A stretch of DNA of 12,438 nucleotides from Pseudomonadota bacterium (lineage in GTDB: Bacteria; Pseudomonadota; Alphaproteobacteria; Rhodobacterales; Rhodobacteraceae): assembly GCA_027592105.1 (NCBI GenBank), contig JAQCLA010000049.1:1-12438 (forward strand), read 5' to 3'. Below the pieces are notes generated by a model. That model was given only the letters and a program-made list of their open reading frames with translations, had not been told where the DNA came from and searched no databases. Positions 5,887-12,438 of the stretch are shown piece after piece (within the stretch, counting starts at the first letter, position 1; each line of letters opens with the position of its first letter). The position numbers and the translations under genes are program-made.

Positions 5887-6606
5887 TCAGTTCATGTTAG
5901 GGGAAACCACAATTTTTTTTCCATCGCTCACGATCCCATTCAACGTTTTGCGCGAGCGGGGGTTTCGTACCTCGATGAAATCGCCGATTTGCCCGTCTTC
6001 AAGGGCGACCCCGGCCATAGATATAACCATCTCACCCGATACTGACTCGATCACAACCGGATCGCCCTCGCGTACGGCCCAATCCATCTCGAGATGGCGC
6101 TCGCGCACAGGAACACCTGCACTCAGCGTTTGAACCATCCTGCGCCCCACCAAGGGTGCAATCTCAGAAAACGTCCCCGCCGAAGGTGCGCGTTCCATCT
6201 CCACGATCTCGAGTTTATCTGCCGTGATCACTTCGTCACGCCGGACTGAATGGCGAAATACCACCACTGTCGTCGTCTCACCACCGGTTTCGCGCGCACC
6301 AAAGCTGAAACCCTCAGGCACTTGCGCCGAGGTGCGGACGACGATTGACCATGGAATTTGGCCCGTACAGGCCACATCGACGGCGTCCCAACGGCCTTCA
6401 CGCCGCGGCGCAATAGAAAGCTCCACCTCGCATGGGTAGTAGCGGCGTTGATCCGCCAAGATGGGAATGCCCTCTTGGCCATTCTCAACAAGAGCCGCCA
6501 AGACAACTGTCGCGATCTCTTCGCCTGTCAGCGGTGCGGGCTGATCTGCTTGCGCAGGCCCGTTGAGCAGAAGGATCAGACAGACTGCAAACATCCCCCG
6601 GGTCAT
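5887..6606 (-). CDS. flgA: Flagellar P-ring assembly chaperone FlgA
   Basis: FlgA is a periplasmic chaperone that helps FlgI form the P ring round the rod. The 239-residue protein has a signal peptide (cut after AQA at 20). An N-terminal domain holds one cysteine pair (59, 80). A SAF domain follows (about 115-175, with SVRRDEVITADKLEIVEMER and VGRRMVQTLSAGVPVRERHL), then a C-terminal beta domain with EGDPVVIESVSGEMVISMAG and the closing IEVRNPRSRKTLNGIVSDG. This is the complete FlgA order and length. Its ATG overlaps the flgT stop codon (ATGA), so the two are translationally coupled. Confidence 0.95.
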   Translation of the reverse strand: MTRGMFAVCLILLLNGPAQADQPAPLTGEEIATVVLAALVENGQEGIPILADQRRYYPCEVELSIAPRREGRWDAVDVACTGQIPWSIVVRTSAQVPEGFSFGARETGGETTTVVVFRHSVRRDEVITADKLEIVEMERAPSAGTFSEIAPLVGRRMVQTLSAGVPVRERHLEMDWAVREGDPVVIESVSGEMVISMAGVALEDGQIGDFIEVRNPRSRKTLNGIVSDGKKIVVSPNMN

Positions 6607-7730
6607 TGCGCTTGCTCCATAAAGCGGACCTGCATGCCAGCCAGTGATTGTGCCGAGCGGTTCCGATCGATGGGGCGCAGCACTGCGGAATGATCAGCAA
6701 GCCTATCGATTTCAAAAAGGATATAGGGTGTCGCTTCGCCCTCTGAGAATGCGAGATGATGGCGGGTCAGTCCGTCTTTTGATCCAAAAGGCAGCGTGAG
6801 GCGGTCGCCCGAAAGCGCCAAGGTACCTTCAAGCGGACGACAGGCGTAGGTATCGATCATGCTTTCGATATGCGCGTCGATCCCGACCAGCAGCTTTTCG
6901 GTGATGGTCGTGCGATCACGCGCGGCCAAAACATTCAGTGCCCGAAGCGGCAAGTTCGCACTCAGCCGGACGGCTTGCTCAAAGAGGCTATGTGCGCGGA
7001 TTGCATTCGTGTCGGTGTCGATAAGCCGTGACTCAAGAACGAGCAGAAGCGAATTCCGCCCCTGCATCCGCAATGCAATATCGGCACGGTAGGTCAGGGT
7101 GCCAGCGGGCGCCCGCTGGCTGACGGTCCTGCCGCTGGTGAGCGCGGCATAATCCATATCAAGCCCAACTTGCGCGCTGCGCCCGGGCATGGCCCCGGTA
7201 TTATTGGATTGCGTCAGGCTGACGCTTGGCCGCGCCCCGATTGCCGCGTCGATGCGATCGCGTAGCTCTGGACCCAAAGTCTCGACCCAAGCTGGGGTCA
7301 TTGGATCGATCTTGAGCCGCAAGGGATAGGTCATGATGTCGAGCTCGGATCTACGGGCGCAACTATCGACAATGGCCACTGGCGGATCACCTACGACAGC
7401 GCGCAGCTGAACGCGGTAAAAGCCGCCTGACTCCCCCTCCGACAGGATGCTGTAGTCAAGGATGCGCAATGCAGGCCGCAGAATAAGGCGATCGGACACC
7501 AAGATACCATTCGAAGTGGCGGAGTAGCCGTTAATATCGGCACCGCCCATAATCGCGGCCTCAATCAAAGCAGCCTCAAGCGCGCGCAAGCGCGTTGTGG
7601 CGCGCCCCAACCCACTTTCGGCAGCCTGCCCTGTCACCTCGACAGTCAAATTCTCGGCAGAAGCAGGCGTTCCGCCTGCACCGAGGCAGATCGACAACGC
7701 CAAAAATCCGATGAGAGCCCCGATGCGCAT
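6603..7730 (-). CDS. flgT: FlgT-like flagellar H-ring / motor protein
   Basis: In Vibrio, FlgT forms the H ring around the basal body and helps MotX/MotY and stators assemble; a distant FlgT in Rhodobacter sphaeroides is needed for rotation. From the ATG at 7730 the protein has 375 residues, close to Vibrio FlgT. It has a signal peptide (cut near ASA at 25). The FlgT N-terminal domain follows directly: LTVEVTGQAAESGLGRATTR, LRALEAALIEAAIMGGADIN, then a YRVQLRAVV strand. Two cysteines farther on (VDSCARR and YACRPL) may form a disulfide. The rest has alternating strands typical of the middle and C-terminal domains. A TTG at 7745 overlapping the flgP stop would add five residues; the ATG is preferred because it gives a normal signal peptide. 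Confidence 0.87.
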   Translation of the reverse strand: MRIGALIGFLALSICLGAGGTPASAENLTVEVTGQAAESGLGRATTRLRALEAALIEAAIMGGADINGYSATSNGILVSDRLILRPALRILDYSILSEGESGGFYRVQLRAVVGDPPVAIVDSCARRSELDIMTYPLRLKIDPMTPAWVETLGPELRDRIDAAIGARPSVSLTQSNNTGAMPGRSAQVGLDMDYAALTSGRTVSQRAPAGTLTYRADIALRMQGRNSLLLVLESRLIDTDTNAIRAHSLFEQAVRLSANLPLRALNVLAARDRTTITEKLLVGIDAHIESMIDTYACRPLEGTLALSGDRLTLPFGSKDGLTRHHLAFSEGEATPYILFEIDRLADHSAVLRPIDRNRSAQSLAGMQVRFMEQAQ

Positions 7731-7741
7731 CGCCTCGCCCC

Positions 7742-8311
7742 TCAAGCTCCGCGCCGTGCGATCTTGAGCATCTGGTCGATCATATCGCGATCAACCTCGA
7801 GCAAGACCTCATAGGTGTCCGAACCCTTGGGTTGGATATGCGCCGTGCGCGCACCACGCAGCATGCCCGTGACGCTGCTGCGCAGCGTGTCGCTTTGCAG
7901 AACCGCCTCACCGATTGTTGTGACCGCGTCGATGCGAACACCGTGGATTTGCTCGGTCAGGTTGCGCATGGCATCCATCCGCGCCACGCGAATAGCGTTC
8001 AGGCGACGGTGATTGAGGTTATTGCCCGGCTGCGCCGAAACCACCGCATAGCCCATGCCGCGAATTGACGGCACTTCGATGCGTACCTGATCGAGATTGT
8101 CGAGCACCTGTTCAACGGTCGCAAGCTCACGGGTTGTGACAGCGGCGTTGGACGGAGGCGTCGGCGCGGTCGACATCGCACCGGGTCCGGGGCCTTGTTG
8201 GCCAGAGACCGATTGGCCTGTGACCCGTTGGATCGTGTCGCATGACGCAAGCGTCAGAACCGATACGACAATGACCATGTGGGCCATCAACGGCCGAGAA
8301 AACAAAGTCAC
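7742..8311 (-). CDS. flgP: FlgP-like flagellar outer-membrane lipoprotein (LPP20 family)
   Basis: FlgP is a lipoprotein of the LPP20 family that forms a disk or outer part of the H ring in Vibrio and Campylobacter. The 189-residue protein has a lipoprotein signal with lipobox LASC, the lipidated cysteine being C24. A Pro/Gly/Ser-rich linker (35-60) follows, then the LPP20 domain: GYAVVSAQPGNNLNHRR (87-103), RVARMDAMRNLTEQIHGVRI (108-127) and a closing strand TYEVLLEVD. Residue +2 after the cysteine is Asp, which in enteric bacteria marks inner-membrane retention. The GTG start at 8311 is chosen because AGGAGG lies eight bases upstream. It is the first gene of the flgPTAMN operon, behind a sigma54 promoter. 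FlgO, a usual neighbour in Vibrio, is not present. Confidence 0.88.
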   Translation of the reverse strand: MTLFSRPLMAHMVIVVSVLTLASCDTIQRVTGQSVSGQQGPGPGAMSTAPTPPSNAAVTTRELATVEQVLDNLDQVRIEVPSIRGMGYAVVSAQPGNNLNHRRLNAIRVARMDAMRNLTEQIHGVRIDAVTTIGEAVLQSDTLRSSVTGMLRGARTAHIQPKGSDTYEVLLEVDRDMIDQMLKIARRGA

Positions 8312-8387
8312 GAATAGGGCCTCCTGTCGCGAATATGAGGATCATGGACCGAGCATTGCACTCAGCCGCAGATTGCCCTGAGGGGTT

Positions 8388-8403
8388 TGCACAGATCATG
8401 CCA
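8388..8403 (-). promoter_or_regulatory. Sigma54 promoter of the flgPTAMN operon
   Basis: The minus strand reads TGGCATGATCTGTGCA from 8403 to 8388. The consensus is TGGCACG-N4-TTGCW; GG at -24, GC at -12 and the ten-base spacing are all exact, with two mismatches outside the core. The predicted start is near 8377, about 65 bases upstream of the flgP GTG. Confidence 0.7.
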
Positions 8404-8431
8404 TCCCACGCAGAGCCCCAAGGAAATCCTG

Positions 8432-8448
8432 TTGGCACGACTTTTGCT
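8432..8448 (+). promoter_or_regulatory. Consensus sigma54 promoter of flhA-flhF-flhG
   Basis: TTGGCACGACTTTTGCT at 8432-8448 matches YTGGCACG-N4-TTGCW without a mismatch. The -24 GG is at 8434-8435 and the -12 GC at 8446-8447. The predicted start is near 8459, giving a leader of about 130 bases to flhA. It is divergent from the flgP promoter, the two -24 elements being about 30 bases apart. Confidence 0.88.
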
Positions 8449-8491
8449 TTGTATGAGCAGCACGCAGGTAAACGCGAAAGGCTTGCCCCGC

Positions 8492-8599
8492 ATGAAAACC
8501 GCACCGATCCAGGAGAACGCAGTTAAAACCGCGATTTTCCGCCTTGGACAACCGGATCAAAGTCAGCCTTTTGACGCGGAGACCGTGTCATGGATCTGA
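8492..8599 (+). CDS. Possible 35-residue leader ORF overlapping the flhA start
   Basis: Downstream of the predicted sigma54 start site an ATG at 8492 opens a 35-codon frame (starts MKTAPIQENAVKTAIFRLGQ, ends ETVSWI) whose TGA at 8597-8599 lies inside the first codons of flhA, an overlap of 10 bases in another frame. GAAAGG lies about ten bases upstream. The arrangement would allow translational coupling to flhA. No family is recognised, and flhA has its own GGAG eight bases before its ATG, so this may be untranslated leader. Confidence 0.3.
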   Translation: MKTAPIQENAVKTAIFRLGQPDQSQPFDAETVSWI

Positions 8600-10719
8600 C
8601 ATCGCCTGCCCGTTTGTTGACGGGTGCACGCGATGCGCTGGGCGGTTCGGTATTGCCGATCGGTATTCTTGTTCTGGTCGCAATGATGGTCCTGCCATTG
8701 CCGGTCTTCCTGCTCGACAGTTTCTTTGTGCTGAACATTCTTTTGTCGCTTCTGATCTTGATGGTCACGATGCACACCTATCGGCCGCTCGATTTCTCGT
8801 CATTTCCAAACCTGTTGCTGATCGCCACGGTTTTGAGGCTTTCCTTGAACGTGGCCTCGACCCGGATCGTTCTCAGCGAGGGCCATACCGGCCCCGACGC
8901 TGCCGGCCAGATCATCAAGGCTTTCGGAGAATTCGTGGTTGCGGGCAATTACGCGGTCGGTATCTTCGTCTTTATCATCCTGACCATCATCAACCTCGTC
9001 GTGATCACCAAAGGTGCCGGCCGCGTGTCCGAGGTTGCCGCCCGCTTTACCCTTGACGCCATGCCGGGCAAGCAGATGGCGATCGACGCCGATCTGAACG
9101 CCGGGGTCTTGAGCGCAGAGGAGGCCACGATCCGGCGGCGCGAAGTCGCGGAAGAAGCTGATTTCTACGGCTCGATGGACGGCGCCTCGAAATTCGTCAA
9201 AGGCGATGCGATCGCCGGTATCTTGATTTTGACAATCAATATCGTCGGTGGCCTGATCATCGGGATCATGCAGCACAATATGGCCATCGCCGATGCTGCG
9301 CAGGCCTATATCCTCTTGTCGATCGGGGATGGTCTTGTGGCACAGATCCCCTCTTTGCTGCTGTCGATTGCAACAGCCATTATCGTGACCCGGGTGTCAT
9401 CTAAGAGCAATATGGCCCAGCACATCTCGCGGCAGGTCCATCTGTCGCGTGCTTGGATTCCCACCGCAGCCGTGCTTGGCGTTTTGGGTCTGGTGCCCGG
9501 CATGCCGAACGAGCTGTTTTTGCTGTTCGCCGCTGGCGCTTCGGCGGCGGCGTTTTTCGCTTTGCGCTCCGAAACCGATGATGCGGAGGAAGCCGAAAGC
9601 GAAGAAGACGCCGCAGCGCCGCTTTCAGGGGACATCGTGACGCTTGAGGATGTCACAGATTATTCGCCGGTGTCTTTGCAACTGGGCTATGGCCTGATCT
9701 CACTGGTCGATGAGGACAAGGCCGGACCGCTTGTCTCGCGCATCACCTCGATCCGGCGCGAAGTGTCAAAATCGTTGGGTTTTGTCGTGCCAAGCGTGCG
9801 TATCCGCGACGATCTTGCGCTGCCACCAAACCAATACCGTATCCGCATCGGGCATACGATCGTCGGCGAAGATACTGTCTATCCCGACCGCAAGCTTGCC
9901 TTGCCCGGCGAAGGCTCAACCATCGACCTTGACGGGATCAAGGTGCGCGATCCCTCTTTCGGTGTTGAAGCGATCTGGATCCGGCCCGCGCAGCAAACAC
10001 AGGCAGAGGCCAATGATTATGTGGTGATCGAGCCCATCTCGGTCATTGCGACCCATATGAGCCAGTTGCTGACGAAACACGCCGCAGACCTGATCGGCCA
10101 AGATGACGTTCAGGCCATGCTCGACAATCTCGCCAAGCGCAATCCGCAGCTTGTGCAATCCATCGTGCCGAAACTGGTGCCCTTGCATGTGCTGACCGAA
10201 GTTTTGCGGCTTTTGCTTGTCGAACGCATCCCCATCGCCGATCTGCGCAAGATCCTCGAAGGGCTCTCCGGGCTCGTTCCCAATGTCAAAAGCCCCATCG
10301 CGATGTCCGAGGCCTTGCGCCCGAGCTTGGTGCCGCTTTTGATCCAACAACTGGCCTCGCTTGGTCAGACGATGCCGGTGATTACGTTGTCACCGGATTT
10401 CGAACAGCTCATGCTGCGCACCTTGCGTCAAAGCGGTGACGAGGGGCTGGTCCTGGATGGCGGCCTGGCCAAGACGCTGTTGCAATCGCTCAACGAGATC
10501 AGTGAGCGCCTCGTCAACGAAAACCGCCCGAGCATCATGGTCGTCGCCCCACCGATCCGCCGTCACTTGGCCGATTTCGTGCGCGCGCATGTCCCGCAGG
10601 TGGTGATCCTCGGATTCACCGAGCTTCCTGAAAATCGTACCGTTGAAGTTGTGGCAACCATTGGTGATTTGAATGGCCTTCCGTCAGGCCAAAACCTTGA
10701 AAAAGCAGAGGTGAACTGA
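8590..10719 (+). CDS. flhA: Flagellar type III export gate protein FlhA
   Basis: FlhA is the largest membrane protein of the flagellar export gate. A nonamer ring passes rod, hook and filament proteins into the channel, and its cytoplasmic ring docks chaperone-substrate complexes. The 709-residue length is normal. The N-terminal half has about eight hydrophobic helices (first at 21-41, last near 295-328). The FHIPEP family signature lies at about 141-171 (GAGRVSEVAARFTLDAMPGK, then DADLNAG). SMDGASKFVKGDA (195-207) holds D206, the counterpart of the aspartate needed for proton-linked export in Salmonella. After an acidic linker (about 331-348) the cytoplasmic domain runs to the end and appears complete. 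GGAG lies eight bases before the ATG. It is first in a flhA-flhF-flhG operon driven by a consensus sigma54 promoter. Confidence 0.97.
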   Translation: MDLTSPARLLTGARDALGGSVLPIGILVLVAMMVLPLPVFLLDSFFVLNILLSLLILMVTMHTYRPLDFSSFPNLLLIATVLRLSLNVASTRIVLSEGHTGPDAAGQIIKAFGEFVVAGNYAVGIFVFIILTIINLVVITKGAGRVSEVAARFTLDAMPGKQMAIDADLNAGVLSAEEATIRRREVAEEADFYGSMDGASKFVKGDAIAGILILTINIVGGLIIGIMQHNMAIADAAQAYILLSIGDGLVAQIPSLLLSIATAIIVTRVSSKSNMAQHISRQVHLSRAWIPTAAVLGVLGLVPGMPNELFLLFAAGASAAAFFALRSETDDAEEAESEEDAAAPLSGDIVTLEDVTDYSPVSLQLGYGLISLVDEDKAGPLVSRITSIRREVSKSLGFVVPSVRIRDDLALPPNQYRIRIGHTIVGEDTVYPDRKLALPGEGSTIDLDGIKVRDPSFGVEAIWIRPAQQTQAEANDYVVIEPISVIATHMSQLLTKHAADLIGQDDVQAMLDNLAKRNPQLVQSIVPKLVPLHVLTEVLRLLLVERIPIADLRKILEGLSGLVPNVKSPIAMSEALRPSLVPLLIQQLASLGQTMPVITLSPDFEQLMLRTLRQSGDEGLVLDGGLAKTLLQSLNEISERLVNENRPSIMVVAPPIRRHLADFVRAHVPQVVILGFTELPENRTVEVVATIGDLNGLPSGQNLEKAEVN

Positions 10720-10720
10720 C

Positions 10721-12145
10721 ATGCCCACCGTAACAGTGTTGGCGCCTGATAGCGCCCTTGCAATGGATGAAGTCATTCGGCAGCTCGGCGATAACGCATA
10801 CATCGTCGCCACGCATACGCGCGATGGGCAAGTCGAAATTTTGGCGACGAATGAGCCGACACAGATCCAGCCACAGCGCAAACGCACGACCAGTGTTAGT
10901 TTTGCTGATGCAATCTCTGAGAGATTGTCGCAGGGCACGGGAACGCCGCAGGTATTCCAAAGTTCTGGATCACACTTGACCAATGCCGACCATCGCAACG
11001 TCATTTCTGGACAGGACGCCCAAGAAAACAATGTGAAGCCAATCTTCGCATCCCAGCGCGGCACTTCAGACATCAAGAGGGTCGACGCGCTAGCAGCAGT
11101 GGCGACCAATCATGAACTGAACGCTCCCTCGATAATCGAGAACACGACCTTGAACAAGGTGGTGCCGCTACTCCTCGTTCCTGATCAGTTGATTACAACT
11201 CAGGATGTGGCAGACGCCAACACAATTGATCCGCATCAGCAGATTGAGCAAGTTAGATTAGAGACATCCCCTCATCAGCATTTGACCCAATCTCCCACAA
11301 TGGCGGATGATCAGCCAGGCGATGGGTTACGCCCACTCCTGCACGAGCTTGCGGCCCAATTGTCACGACTTGAATCGACAATGACCCCGGCCACCCAGAA
11401 TACCGAAAAACAGCGCGACCCGTTTCAAGAGTTTGGTTTTTCGCATGAGGTTCTTGAACGCTTTGCACCGAACCGCGCTGAAGCTGACCGTATTTCCCGA
11501 TTTGTGAGTGCAATGACAAAATCTCTTGTCGCACCGACACCCTATACTAGTGTGTGCTCAACGGTTGTGATAATTGTCGGAGCCTCGGGTGTAGGAAAAA
11601 CTACCCTAGCAGGAAAGTTAGCCACCGTTGCGGATGAATCGCGACTACCACATGAAGTAGTGCTGATGACGTTAAGCGAAAAGCCAAGTTTTGCAAAAAA
11701 CCCGCTGTCGTCCTGTGCACAAATGTTATCGGTTTCTCACGCTTTCATGCATGCTGATCAACTTGACGCCATGCATTTCCTGACATCAAACACGACGCAC
11801 ATCATCGACTGCAACCTAGAGCCTGAAATACTTCTACCAAAGATCGCTGAACTTCGCGATCAACTTGGATACACAGCAGTGTCGGTTATTCTCGCTGTTC
11901 CCGCCGGAACCAGTGTCGCGAGACTGCGAAATGAATTGGACAAGTACAAAGGCGTTGAACCAGCTATTGCGCTGACAAAGCTCGATGAATGCGAATTATC
12001 TGCAGAAGAGGCTTCGCAAATCGCGCAAACTGGCACGAAGATCGCATGGCTGTCAGGTACACGCAACCTAACAAATACAATAGCACCAGCGACCGAAGAG
12101 ATGATGACCGAGTTCCTGACCGGCCTGCTTGCAGACGGGAATTGA
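10721..12145 (+). CDS. flhF: Divergent FlhF (SRP-type GTPase) with eroded GTPase motifs
   Basis: FlhF is an SRP-family GTPase that selects where the flagellum is built and acts with FlhG. It has 474 residues. The N-terminal B domain is recognisable (ALAMDEVIRQLGDNAYIVAT, about 12-31). A long polar, poorly conserved linker follows (50-230), then an NG domain (about 235-470). The P-loop GASGVGKTT (287-295) and the guanine-specificity motif TKLDE (419-423) are intact. The DTAGR-type G3 motif is not: the matching position reads HIIDCNLEPE (360-369). The DTYR-type motif of normal FlhF is replaced by TLSEKPSFAKN (317-327). Hydrolysis or its activation by FlhG may be altered. Base composition is lower in G+C than flhA and flhG. 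It starts one base after the flhA stop, with AGAGGTG as ribosome site. Confidence 0.87.
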   Translation: MPTVTVLAPDSALAMDEVIRQLGDNAYIVATHTRDGQVEILATNEPTQIQPQRKRTTSVSFADAISERLSQGTGTPQVFQSSGSHLTNADHRNVISGQDAQENNVKPIFASQRGTSDIKRVDALAAVATNHELNAPSIIENTTLNKVVPLLLVPDQLITTQDVADANTIDPHQQIEQVRLETSPHQHLTQSPTMADDQPGDGLRPLLHELAAQLSRLESTMTPATQNTEKQRDPFQEFGFSHEVLERFAPNRAEADRISRFVSAMTKSLVAPTPYTSVCSTVVIIVGASGVGKTTLAGKLATVADESRLPHEVVLMTLSEKPSFAKNPLSSCAQMLSVSHAFMHADQLDAMHFLTSNTTHIIDCNLEPEILLPKIAELRDQLGYTAVSVILAVPAGTSVARLRNELDKYKGVEPAIALTKLDECELSAEEASQIAQTGTKIAWLSGTRNLTNTIAPATEEMMTEFLTGLLADGN

Positions 12146-12180
12146 CAGGCCCAAAGCGCAGCTCGCGCGAAAGGAACCAA

Positions 12181-12438
12181 ATGGCGCAGTCCATCGCAAT
12201 CGCAAGCGGCAAAGGCGGGGTCGGCAAAACCAGTATGGCCGTGAACCTTGCACTTGTTTTGCGGCAACTCGGCTCGCGGGTGACGCTGCTTGATGCCGAT
12301 TTCGGCACGGCCAATGCCCACATCTTGATGGGCCAGAACCTGCGCCCACGGATCGACAAGACCTTGCTGGCCGATGGGTCAGCCAATGACGCGCTTTCAA
12401 CCAGCGCGCATGGGGTCAATATCTTGTCCGGGGGCTCA
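12181..12438 (+). CDS. flhG: Flagellar number regulator FlhG (MinD/ParA-type ATPase), 5' part
   Basis: FlhG (also FleN or YlxH) is a MinD-like ATPase that limits flagellar number; its N-terminus normally stimulates FlhF. The first 86 codons are present. The deviant Walker A motif SGKGGVGKTS is at residues 9-18, and LLDADFGTANAHILMG (36-51) is the usual FlhG DAD-x-G-x-AN-x-x-x-L-x-G segment. The protein starts almost at the first beta strand. Some FlhG proteins carry an N-terminal DQA-x-x-L helix that activates FlhF, and it is absent here, which fits the unusual FlhF next to it. AAGGAA lies five bases before the ATG. It is 35 bases after flhF. The C-terminus is outside the window. Confidence 0.92.
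   Translation, partial: MAQSIAIASGKGGVGKTSMAVNLALVLRQLGSRVTLLDADFGTANAHILMGQNLRPRIDKTLLADGSANDALSTSAHGVNILSGGS

Overview
The window is a dense flagellar gene cluster from a high-GC alphaproteobacterium, most likely a member of the Rhodobacteraceae (Rhodobacter/roseobacter type). That placement is inferred from the protein flavour and from the gene set, which recalls the sigma54-dependent Fla1 flagellum of Rhodobacter sphaeroides. No species name can be given from the sequence. No rRNA, tRNA, CRISPR array, insertion sequence or phage gene was seen.

Layout. (1) Positions 1-3126, minus strand: motA, motB and the 5' part of fliD, transcribed in that order (stator ring, peptidoglycan-anchored stator plug, filament cap). 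(2) Positions 3322-4966, plus strand: three small proteins without a standard flagellar name. They are a secreted DUF1566/Lcl-fold protein, a cytoplasmic protein with a nitrile-hydratase-leader-like (NHLP-like) segment, and a secreted Sel1/TPR-like protein; a possible 33-codon ORF lies between the first two. (3) Positions 4967-5238: a convergent intergenic region with a good intrinsic terminator for the genes on the minus strand. (4) Positions 5239-8311, minus strand: a tight operon flgP-flgT-flgA-flgM-flgN (outer-membrane H-ring lipoprotein, periplasmic H-ring protein, P-ring chaperone, anti-sigma28 factor, probable export chaperone). (5) Positions 8312-8589: a divergent control region with two back-to-back sigma54 (-24/-12) promoters. 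(6) Positions 8590 to the end, plus strand: flhA, flhF and the start of flhG (export gate, and the GTPase/ATPase pair that sets flagellar placement and number).

How it works together. Two promoter-like elements match the GG-N10-GC core of sigma54 exactly, and a third upstream of motA matches it with one change. This suggests an RpoN-type sigma factor drives stator, ring and export genes, while FlgM and a weak sigma28-like site upstream of fliD point to a late FliA class. The stator pair resembles Vibrio PomA/PomB in sequence and in residue numbering. FlgP and FlgT are components of the extra rings known from Vibrio motors. The motor therefore looks like a Vibrio-style, ring-reinforced one in an alphaproteobacterium.

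Most worth a second look: the uncharacterised plus-strand block at 3322-4966 beside the stator genes, with a Sel1 protein that could be a MotX-like stator partner and an unexpected NHLP-like protein; an FlhF whose GTPase signature is eroded and whose base composition falls below that of its neighbours; and a partial internal duplication in the long periplasmic part of MotB.
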